Of a stretch of DNA of 6,598 nt, positions 1 through 4,428 are shown piece after piece. Each line of letters opens with the position of its first letter. The first letter of the stretch is position 1. Source of the DNA: Oscillospiraceae bacterium (lineage in GTDB: Bacteria > Bacillota > Clostridia > Oscillospirales > Oscillospiraceae). Below the pieces are notes generated by a model. That model had not been told where the DNA came from. It ran no database searches and was given only the letters and a program-made list of their open reading frames with translations. The DNA is taken from positions 1 to 6,598 of the forward strand of contig JAISAA010000334.1 of assembly GCA_031266955.1 (NCBI GenBank), read 5' to 3'. Position numbers and translations under genes: made by a program.

Positions 1-101
1 AGCCGGGACGACGATATCGCCTTTGAGCCGACGGGCTCCGCCGTTTCGACGTACTGGTCTATCACGGCGCGCAGAATATCTTTTTTGCGTTCGTCTGACA
101 C
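1..101 (-). CDS. hrcA: HrcA heat-inducible transcription repressor, N-terminal part (runs off the left edge)
   Basis: Thirty-three codons are visible, from a GTG start at 101-99 to the window edge. The translation begins (M)SDERKKDILRAVIDQY and continues VETAEPVGSKAISSSR. This matches the N-terminal winged-helix region of HrcA, where an 'ILxAIIxxYIxxxEPVGSxxL' pattern is typical. The start is supported by a GGGAGG ribosome binding site at 110-115 (minus strand), 8 bases upstream. A perfect CIRCE operator lies just upstream, the site HrcA itself binds. In the family, HrcA represses chaperone genes at normal temperature and is usually the first gene of an hrcA-grpE-dnaK-dnaJ operon, which would continue beyond the left edge. 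That continuation is inference. The identification rests on a short fragment, but the operator makes it firm. Confidence 0.9.
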   Translation of the reverse strand, partial: MSDERKKDILRAVIDQYVETAEPVGSKAISSSR

Positions 102-133
102 GGACGGCGCCTCCCGTTCCAAGCTTCCTCTGT

Positions 134-160
134 TTAGCACTCCGGCGACCCGAGTGCTAA
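134..160 (-). promoter_or_regulatory. CIRCE operator (HrcA binding site)
   Basis: A perfect inverted repeat, TTAGCACTC - 9 bases - GAGTGCTAA, occupies 134-142 and 152-160. This is the full CIRCE consensus without a mismatch. It lies between the hrcA promoter and the hrcA ribosome binding site and covers the predicted transcription start. Bound HrcA would therefore block initiation of its own operon. Autoregulation of hrcA through CIRCE is established for Gram-positive bacteria. Confidence 0.97.
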
Positions 161-164
161 ATGT

Positions 165-193
165 AATTTACCACCGGGAACGGCGTTTGTCAA
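165..193 (-). promoter_or_regulatory. hrcA promoter, sigma-A type
   Basis: On the minus strand a perfect -35 box TTGACA (188-193) is followed by 17 bases and a -10 box TAAATT (165-170, 4 of 6 matches). Transcription would start near 157-159, inside the upstream-facing arm of the CIRCE element. The position and spacing fit a housekeeping promoter repressed by HrcA. Confidence 0.8.
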
Positions 194-216
194 TAGGAGC
201 GGTAAATGTTAATAAT
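187..216 (+). promoter_or_regulatory. Candidate promoter for the XRE regulator gene (distal)
   Basis: On the plus strand TTGTCA (187-192, 5 of 6) and AATAAT (211-216, 5 of 6) are separated by 18 bases, giving a start near 223 and a leader of about 200 bases before the XRE gene. Its -35 box overlaps the hrcA -35 box on the other strand by five bases, so the two promoters would be divergent and mutually exclusive. The leader between 223 and 334 contains two small 5-bp dyads (260-274 and 286-299) but no gene I can support. Confidence 0.4.
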
Positions 217-334
217 TTTGTTACGATTTAAGCGGACAGATATTGCCGAGGAAATCCCGGCGCTGCGAAAGCGCGGCCTCAAGCCGACCTATTAAGGTCT
301 GCCGTTGTTCGATATTATCTCCACCGCGGCGAGG

Positions 335-363
335 TTGACGCGTTATTGCGCCCGTGGTAAGCT
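335..363 (+). promoter_or_regulatory. Candidate promoter for the XRE regulator gene (proximal)
   Basis: TTGACG (335-340, 5 of 6) is followed by 17 bases and TAAGCT (358-363, 3 of 6). The -10 box is weak. The predicted start near 370 falls at the edge of the perfect dyad at 373-391, an arrangement common for autoregulated repressors. It competes with the upstream candidate at 187-216, and sequence alone does not decide between them. Confidence 0.35.
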
Positions 364-372
364 GTGCCCGCA

Positions 373-391
373 GCTGCGCAATACGCGCAGC
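373..391. promoter_or_regulatory. Perfect 19-base dyad, possible operator
   Basis: GCTGCGC (373-379) and GCGCAGC (385-391) form a perfect 7-bp inverted repeat around AATAC. It lies 31 bases before the start codon of the XRE regulator and just downstream of a possible -10 box. XRE-type repressors often bind such dyads in their own promoters, so autoregulation is a reasonable inference. In RNA it could equally form a 7-bp hairpin with a 5-base loop. Confidence 0.4.
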
Positions 392-421
392 CGAATTCAA
401 TTCAATCAGGAGGTCAACAAA

Positions 422-1195
422 ATGAACATTTACCTTGCGGAGAATATCCGTCGTCTGCGGGTCGCAAAGAGCCTGACGCAGGAGCGCCTCGCGGACTTTC
501 TCGGCGTTTCGGCAAAGGCCGTGTCGAAATGGGAGTGCGGCGACAGCTTGCCGGACATAGCGCTGCTGCCGCCGCTCGCGAATTTTTTTGAGATCACGAT
601 CGACGAGCTTATGGGCAACGATATGCTCCGCAGCGACGAGCGCATCGCGGCGCTTATCGCGGAGTATGACGAGCTCGACGTCTCGGGACAAGACCGTCAA
701 AAAACCGAGCTCGCCGAAACGGCATACTCCGAATTCCCGAACGACTGGCGCGTGATACATATGCGCCTGCGCTCGCTGTACTGCGGATATATCGAAGATG
801 ACAAACCGTTATTGCGCCGTCTCGCGAATCTGATACTCGAAAGATGCCCGCACGAGCCGTACCGCTATTCGGCGATCAACGCGCTGCTGTCCGCCTCGGA
901 CGATGAGACCGAAGCCGAAAAATGGCTCGCCCTGCTGCCGGACGACATTAACTTCAACCGTTTGACCGCCAGAGCCCAATATATATGGCGCAGCGGCGAT
1001 CTGCCGCTCTTTATCGCCGCGACGCGCGAGTCCGCCGCCGACCACTGCCGCAGCTTCATATGCGAGACCGCAACGTGGCTGACCTATACGAACACACCCG
1101 AGCTGCCTGACGATCTGCATATAAGCGACGCGGAACGCGAGCGGTGGAACGGCGTACTAAATGAGCTCCACTTGCTTATGCCCGACGGCGCGTGA
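422..1195 (+). CDS. XRE-family helix-turn-helix regulator with helical C-terminal region
   Basis: The protein has 257 residues. Residues 1-65 form a typical XRE (Cro/CI-like) DNA-binding domain: ENIRRLRVAKSLTQERLADF, then LGVSAKAVSKWECGDSLPD with the recognition helix, then the usual IDELMGND ending. The remaining ~190 residues carry no catalytic motif that I recognise. They look mainly alpha-helical, with repeated Leu/Ala/Glu patterns and Trp residues, similar to the TPR-like ligand- or protein-sensing regions of many clostridial XRE regulators. The start at 422 is chosen because AGGAGG (408-413) stands 8 bases upstream and the HTH begins at once; an upstream in-frame start at 305 would add 39 residues of non-conserved sequence. 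The gene is divergent from hrcA and stands alone. Its target and signal are unknown; self-regulation through the dyad at 373-391 is an inference. Confidence 0.9.
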   Translation: MNIYLAENIRRLRVAKSLTQERLADFLGVSAKAVSKWECGDSLPDIALLPPLANFFEITIDELMGNDMLRSDERIAALIAEYDELDVSGQDRQKTELAETAYSEFPNDWRVIHMRLRSLYCGYIEDDKPLLRRLANLILERCPHEPYRYSAINALLSASDDETEAEKWLALLPDDINFNRLTARAQYIWRSGDLPLFIAATRESAADHCRSFICETATWLTYTNTPELPDDLHISDAERERWNGVLNELHLLMPDGA

Positions 1196-1210
1196 TCCTT
1201 TTTCCATAGC

Positions 1211-1225
1211 AAACGCGAAGCGTTT
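1211..1225 (+). other. Small hairpin after the XRE gene, at most a weak terminator
   Basis: AAACGC (1211-1216) and GCGTTT (1220-1225) pair perfectly around a GAA loop. No run of T follows on either strand, so this is not a convincing intrinsic terminator. It is the only stem I see that could end the XRE transcript. Confidence 0.25.
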
Positions 1226-1418
1226 AATGACGTTATAATAATATAAAATATAATTTTAAGCTGATGTTATACTATATACAATATAAAAAGCGTACGACAA
1301 TATAGATTTTTGGGGTTCAATATCTCGCTTGGCGGTCTTGCTTGCGAGCTATTCATGAGTTGCTTATAAATTTTTTGCTGCGGATCATTTGCGACGCCCC
1401 GGCGGAAATAAAAAACAT
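1226..1418. other. AT-rich stretch with no gene
   Basis: No supported ORF or RNA gene is present. Bases 1233-1300 consist almost only of A and T, a sharp drop from the GC-rich genes on both sides. A possible extra promoter, TTGCGA (1342-1347), 17 bases, TATAAA (1365-1370), points toward the T-box unit with a start near 1377. A short dyad CTCGC/GCGAG (1324-1328, 1344-1348) overlaps that region. The AT tract could act as an upstream promoter element or a protein-bound curved region, but nothing in the sequence proves either. Confidence 0.4.
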
Positions 1419-1447
1419 TTGACAAGCGCCGTCAGGTATGTTAAAAT
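1419..1447 (+). promoter_or_regulatory. Promoter of the T-box / acyl-CoA synthetase unit
   Basis: A perfect -35 box TTGACA (1419-1424), a 17-base spacer and a -10 box TAAAAT (1442-1447, 5 of 6) give a predicted start near 1454. This lies about 27 bases before the first T-box helix, the usual geometry for a T-box leader. Confidence 0.9.
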
Positions 1448-1480
1448 ACGCTCAAATCAAATACTCCCCAACAAAAACAA

Positions 1481-1720
1481 AGGCATTGACGGAGAGAGTC
1501 CCGCGAAACAGCCCCCAGAGAGCCGGCGCAAGGTGCGAGCCGGCGGTATGTTTGCGAAGACCGTCGCTCCCGAGCCTGAGGAAGAACGCGGACGGCGCCG
1601 AACCCCAAGCCGCCCGCAAGTAAAGTCTCACGTAAGCGCCGCGTCAGGGCGCATGGGTTTGGTTGAACCCACAGAGCGGCGCTTTCGCGCAATTTGAGTG
1701 GTACCGCGGGAATTATTTCT
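1481..1720 (+). ncRNA. T-box riboswitch (tRNA-sensing leader)
   Basis: This leader binds a specific tRNA and lets transcription continue when that tRNA is uncharged. Stem I closes with AGGC (1481-1484) and GCCT (1574-1577), next to GA/GA positions of a kink-turn, then GGAG/CTCC (1491-1494, 1567-1570). Its tip has the AGAGA bulge (1517-1521), a GCCGGC/GCCGGC stem (1522-1527, 1539-1544) and a GGTGCGA loop. Stem III pairs GCGCCGC (1636-1642) with GCGGCGC (1676-1682), with an inner TGGGTT/AACCCA hairpin. The T-box sequence is TGGTACCGCGG (1699-1709); TGGT would pair with an ACCA tRNA end, so a tRNA with discriminator A is expected. The specifier is ACC (threonine, 1560-1562) if counted from the GAA motif of the loop, or GTC (valine, 1563-1565) if counted from the basal GAG. 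I cannot settle which. Confidence 0.95.
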
Positions 1721-1760
1721 CGTCTCAAAAATTATCGTAATTTTTGGGGCGTTTTTGTTT
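1721..1760 (+). terminator. T-box-controlled intrinsic terminator
   Basis: Bases 1721-1734 and 1738-1751 form a 14-bp stem with two G-T wobbles and a TCG loop, followed by TTTTTGTTT (1752-1760). The T-box sequence lies 11 bases before the stem, and the conserved CGTCTC in the 5' arm can instead pair in the antiterminator. The stem lies in frame with the next gene, which shows that the upstream start at 1698 is not real. Confidence 0.93.
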
Positions 1761-1808
1761 CTAGGCAAAGCCACATTTAATAAATCTTTAGTTGGAGGTA
1801 TTTCGCAA

Positions 1809-4106
1809 ATGTCTGAAACTGCTGAAAGAGAGCTTTTGGAGCAAAAGCTCAAAGAAGTCTCCGTCCGGATACGCGAGCTGCGCGGGATAGAGGGGCTGTC
1901 AGAGGCCGAAATGGCCGAGAAAACCGGCGTCACGCCCGAGGAATACCGCGCGTGCGAATCCGGGCGCGAGAACCTGTCGTTCGCGTTCATATACCGCTGC
2001 GCAATAGCCCTCGGCGTGGACGTGACCGATATCATAGAGGGCGCCTCGCCGCGCCTCACTTCGTACACCGTCACGCGGGCCGGCGACGGGCAGCGCATAG
2101 AGCGGGCGCACAATATGATATATTACAGCCTTGCGCACGCGTTCCGCGGTCGGCGCACGGAGCCCCTGCGCGTCACCGCGATATACGACGACGCACTGCA
2201 AGACCGCGAAATAGAGGTCACGACGCACGACGGGCAGGAGTGCGACATCGTTATCTCCGGCGAGCTTAAGGTCAGGATTGGCGAGCACACGGAAACGCTC
2301 CGCCCCGGCGACTGCGTGTACTACGACAGCGCGACGCCGCACGGGATGATAGCCGTCGGCGGCGCCGACTGCGAGTTCTACGCCATCGTCATCGACCCCG
2401 TTACGGCGCCGGAGCTCCCCGGCCCGCGCGAAGCCGCGTCCCCGCGTCTCGCCGGCGTCCGGCACACGGGGCGAGAGCGCGTCTACAAAAAATATATAGA
2501 CACAGTCGAGGACGAAAACGGCACGCTGCAATCTATATCGTTCAAAAATACCGAGTCGTTCAACTTCGCCTTCGACGTCGTGGACGCCATAGCCGCGCGC
2601 GAGCCGGACAAGCTCGCCCTGTTGCACATCGCCAAGGACAAGACGGAGCGCCGCCTCACATTTGAGGATATTTCCCGCTTGTCAAGCCGCGCCGCGAACT
2701 ATTTCACCTCGCTCGGCATCAAGCGGGGGGATCGCGTTATGCTCGTCCTGCGGCGCAACTGGCAGTTCTGGATAGCCACCGTCGCGCTGGAGAAGATAGG
2801 CGCCATATCCATCCCGGCTACGGATCAACTCCTCGAAAAGGACTACAAATACCGCATTGACGCGGCGGGCGTCACAGCCGTTATGATCACCGCCGAGAGC
2901 GAGCTGGCCCCGCGCGAGGCAGAAAGCGCCGTATCTCAATGCCCCGGCGTCGCCGTTAAAATAGCCTGCTCCGGCGCCGTCCCCGGCTGGCGCGACTTCG
3001 ACGGCGAATTCGAGAAGTTCCGCAGCGCCTACCCCCGCGAAGCGGACGCGCCGTGCGGCGACGATTTTATGCTGATGTACTTCACGTCCGGCACGTCCGG
3101 ATACCCAAAGATCGCCGCGCACAACTACAAATACCCCCTCGGCCACTTCATCACCGCGAAATACTGGCAATGCGTCGACGCCGACGGGCTTCACCTGACG
3201 ATCTCCGACACGGGCTGGGCAAAATCCGCGTGGGGTAAAATATACGGCCAGTGGCTCTCCGAGGCCCCGCTTTTCGCCTACGACTTCGACCGCTTCGACC
3301 CGGGCGACATTCTGCCGATGTTCGCGAAATACGGCATAACGACGTTCTGCGCCCCGCCGACGATGTACCGTTTTCTTATCCGCGAGGACCTGTCAAAGTT
3401 CGATATGTCCTCCATAAAACACGCGACTATAGCGGGCGAGGCGCTCAACCCGGAGGTGTTCCACCAGTTCCGCAAGCACACGGGCCTGTCGCTCATGGAG
3501 GGCTTCGGCCAGTCGGAATCGTCCGTGCTCATCGGAAATATCGCGGGGATGACGCCAAAGCCGGGCTCAATGGGCCGCCCCACGCCGCTGTACGATATAG
3601 ACCTCGTGGACGCGGATAACAACCCCGTGCCGGACGGCGAGGTCGGCGAGATAGTAGTGCGCACGTCGCCCGGGCTCACGCCGGGGCTCGTGATAGAGTA
3701 CTACAACGACCCCGAGAACACCGCGAACGTCTGGCGCGGAGGCGTCTACCACACGGGCGACACCGCGTGGCGCGACGAGGAGGGATATTACTGGTACGTT
3801 GGCCGCGTGGACGACCTGATAAAGTCCTCGGGATACCGTATCGGCCCGTTTGAAATCGAAAGCGTCATTATGGAGCTCCCCTACGTGCTCGAATGCGGCG
3901 TGTCCGCCGTTCCGGACGAGATACGCGGGCAGATAGTCAAGGCCAGCGTTGTGCTGAAAGGGCGCGAGCCGTCCGACGAGCTCGCCCGCGAGATACAAAG
4001 CTACGTCAAAGAGCACACGGCGCCTTATAAATATCCGCGCGTCGTTGTGTTCCGCGACGCGCTGCCCAAAACGGTCAGCGGGAAGATACAGCGAAACCTG
4101 TTATAG
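1809..4106 (+). CDS. HTH-cupin-acyl-CoA synthetase fusion (medium-chain/MACS-like AMP-forming ligase)
   Basis: The 765-residue protein has three parts. Residues ~17-76 are an XRE-type HTH (SEAEMAEKTGVTPEEYRACE, then ending VDVTDIIEG). Residues ~110-197 are a cupin barrel with H140, E144 and H178 as probable metal ligands (HDGQE; RPGDCVYYDSATPHG). From ~225 to the end runs a complete adenylate-forming ligase: P-loop FTSGTSGYPK (425-434), DTGWAKSAWGKIYGQW, GFGQSES, HTGD (648-651), GRVDDLIKSSGYR (665-677) and the C-terminal catalytic lysine K759 in SGKIQ. The LHLTISDTGWAK block resembles MACS-type enzymes, which convert a carboxylic acid, ATP and CoA to acyl-CoA, AMP and pyrophosphate; the substrate is unknown. 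Ligases of this family usually have about 550 residues; the extra ~220 are the regulator part. The start at 1809 has GGAGG (1794-1798) 10 bases upstream and follows the T-box terminator. The gene is alone between a T-box leader and its own terminator. The enzyme assignment is firm; the role of the HTH-cupin part is inferred. Confidence 0.92.
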   Translation: MSETAERELLEQKLKEVSVRIRELRGIEGLSEAEMAEKTGVTPEEYRACESGRENLSFAFIYRCAIALGVDVTDIIEGASPRLTSYTVTRAGDGQRIERAHNMIYYSLAHAFRGRRTEPLRVTAIYDDALQDREIEVTTHDGQECDIVISGELKVRIGEHTETLRPGDCVYYDSATPHGMIAVGGADCEFYAIVIDPVTAPELPGPREAASPRLAGVRHTGRERVYKKYIDTVEDENGTLQSISFKNTESFNFAFDVVDAIAAREPDKLALLHIAKDKTERRLTFEDISRLSSRAANYFTSLGIKRGDRVMLVLRRNWQFWIATVALEKIGAISIPATDQLLEKDYKYRIDAAGVTAVMITAESELAPREAESAVSQCPGVAVKIACSGAVPGWRDFDGEFEKFRSAYPREADAPCGDDFMLMYFTSGTSGYPKIAAHNYKYPLGHFITAKYWQCVDADGLHLTISDTGWAKSAWGKIYGQWLSEAPLFAYDFDRFDPGDILPMFAKYGITTFCAPPTMYRFLIREDLSKFDMSSIKHATIAGEALNPEVFHQFRKHTGLSLMEGFGQSESSVLIGNIAGMTPKPGSMGRPTPLYDIDLVDADNNPVPDGEVGEIVVRTSPGLTPGLVIEYYNDPENTANVWRGGVYHTGDTAWRDEEGYYWYVGRVDDLIKSSGYRIGPFEIESVIMELPYVLECGVSAVPDEIRGQIVKASVVLKGREPSDELAREIQSYVKEHTAPYKYPRVVVFRDALPKTVSGKIQRNLL

Positions 4107-4115
4107 TGGTAAACG

Positions 4116-4151
4116 AACGCCGCCGGCATATCCGGCGGCGTTTCATTTTTT
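4116..4151 (+). terminator. Intrinsic terminator of the acyl-CoA synthetase unit
   Basis: AACGCCGCCGG (4116-4126) and CCGGCGGCGTT (4132-4142) form a perfect 11-bp stem with a CATAT loop. A T-rich tail with six consecutive T (4146-4151) follows. It starts 10 bases after the stop codon and ends three bases before the next -35 box, so it isolates the two units. Confidence 0.95.
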
Positions 4152-4153
4152 CC

Positions 4154-4182
4154 TTGACAACTCCCGCGCGGTGTGAGATAAT
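4154..4182 (+). promoter_or_regulatory. mgtE promoter, sigma-A type
   Basis: A perfect -35 box TTGACA (4154-4159), a 17-base spacer and GATAAT (4177-4182, 5 of 6) predict a start near 4189. That leaves a 240-base untranslated leader before mgtE, which holds the leader ORF, terminator and SD-covering stem described below. Confidence 0.92.
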
Positions 4183-4225
4183 TTCCGTCGTCACGGATAA
4201 GCGGCGAAAAAAGGAGTGAGACTAA

Positions 4226-4324
4226 ATGGACGAATACCCACGAAGACGCAGACCCGAGCCACTCGCCGGGGGATTTGCCGGACGCGCGTCCGGAAAGTGC
4301 GTATTCGCCGCGTTTCACATCTAA
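4226..4324 (+). CDS. Leader peptide upstream of mgtE (MgtL-like candidate)
   Basis: The ORF encodes 32 residues, starting MDEYPRRRRPEPLAGG and ending KCVFAAFHI. Its ATG has an AGGAG site (4212-4216) 9 bases upstream, as good as those of the large genes, and it starts about 37 bases after the predicted transcription start. The N-terminal segment combines acidic residues, three prolines (positions 5, 10, 12) and four arginines in a row. Enterobacterial MgtL leader peptides, as I recall them, have the same character (for example MDPEPTPLPRRR...). In those, acidic and proline residues destabilise translating ribosomes at low magnesium and so prevent termination before mgtA. The ORF stops 25 bases before a strong terminator and 104 bases before mgtE. 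The function is inferred from composition and context. The four arginine codons (CGA, AGA, CGC, AGA) could alternatively sense charged arginine tRNA, but that would make less sense before a magnesium channel. Confidence 0.7.
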   Translation: MDEYPRRRRPEPLAGGFAGRASGKCVFAAFHI

Positions 4325-4357
4325 AACGCCGCGTTATGCCCGCTTTTCCGCGCGCCC
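4278..4357 (+). promoter_or_regulatory. Alternative leader pairings: palindrome hairpin versus antiterminator
   Basis: Inside the leader ORF, CCGGACGCGCGTCCGG (4278-4293) is a perfect 16-base palindrome that can fold as a 6-bp stem with a GCGC loop. Its left half (4280-4288) can instead pair with 4349-4357, the 5' arm of the attenuator terminator, in 8 of 9 positions. GGAAA (4292-4296) can also pair with TTTCC (4345-4349). A further stem, GCGTTT/AAACGC (4310-4315, 4324-4329), spans the leader stop codon. Such mutually exclusive pairings, partly covered by a translating ribosome, are what an attenuator needs. All this is read by eye; energies were not computed. Confidence 0.45.
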
Positions 4358-4373
4358 GCCGGCGCGCTTTTTT
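4350..4373 (+). terminator. Attenuator terminator between leader ORF and mgtE
   Basis: GCGCGCC (4350-4356) and GGCGCGC (4361-4367) form a perfect all-GC 7-bp stem with a CGCC loop, directly followed by six T (4368-4373). It lies between the mgtE promoter and the mgtE start codon, so without read-through control most transcripts would end before mgtE. This position makes it an attenuator rather than an end-of-operon terminator. Confidence 0.88.
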
Positions 4374-4376
4374 GCG

Positions 4377-4425
4377 TTTGTCCCCCGAATATCAAGCACA
4401 TCAAATCAAATGACAGGGGGACAAA
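4377..4425 (+). promoter_or_regulatory. Stem covering the mgtE ribosome binding site
   Basis: TTTGTCCCCC (4377-4386) and GGGGGACAAA (4416-4425) are perfect 10-base complements separated by 29 bases. The right arm contains the mgtE Shine-Dalgarno sequence AGGGGGA (4415-4421), 7 bases before the ATG at 4429. In the RNA the stem would hide this site. The left arm begins 3 bases after the terminator's T run, so the stem exists only in read-through transcripts. A translational level of control is inferred; the trigger that opens the stem is not visible. Confidence 0.75.
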
Positions 4426-4428
4426 AGC

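Noticed and set aside
206..295. A 29-residue plus-strand ORF (MLIILLRFKR...) with AGGAG 6 bases before its ATG.
   Set aside because: Its start lies upstream of both predicted transcription starts for this strand (near 223 and 370) and no promoter fits before it. It overlaps the hrcA promoter region. The peptide shows no recognisable features, so the SD match may be chance.
305..421. N-terminal extension of the XRE regulator from an upstream in-frame start.
   Set aside because: It would read through the dyad and a candidate promoter, has no ribosome binding site, and puts 39 unlike residues before an HTH that normally begins at the N-terminus. The AGGAGG before 422 decides the start.
1314..1332. 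GGGGTTCAATATCTCGC resembles a tRNA T-arm.
   Set aside because: No acceptor, D or anticodon arm can be built around it, and no matching CCA-end stem is present. It is a chance likeness.
1698..1808. In-frame extension of the acyl-CoA synthetase to a start at 1698.
   Set aside because: It translates the T-box antiterminator and terminator region. The real start at 1809 has GGAGG 10 bases upstream.
1899..2627. Long minus-strand ORF inside the acyl-CoA synthetase gene, and similar ones at 2682-3194 and 3567-4016.
   Set aside because: They are antisense to a gene with clear domain motifs, have no ribosome binding site and show low-complexity, Arg/Val/Gly-rich translations typical of shadow frames in GC-rich DNA.
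4189..4428. M-box (ykoK) magnesium riboswitch, the usual leader of Gram-positive magnesium transporter genes.
   Set aside because: The leader is too short once the ORF and terminator are placed, and none of the conserved M-box sequence blocks that I know is present.
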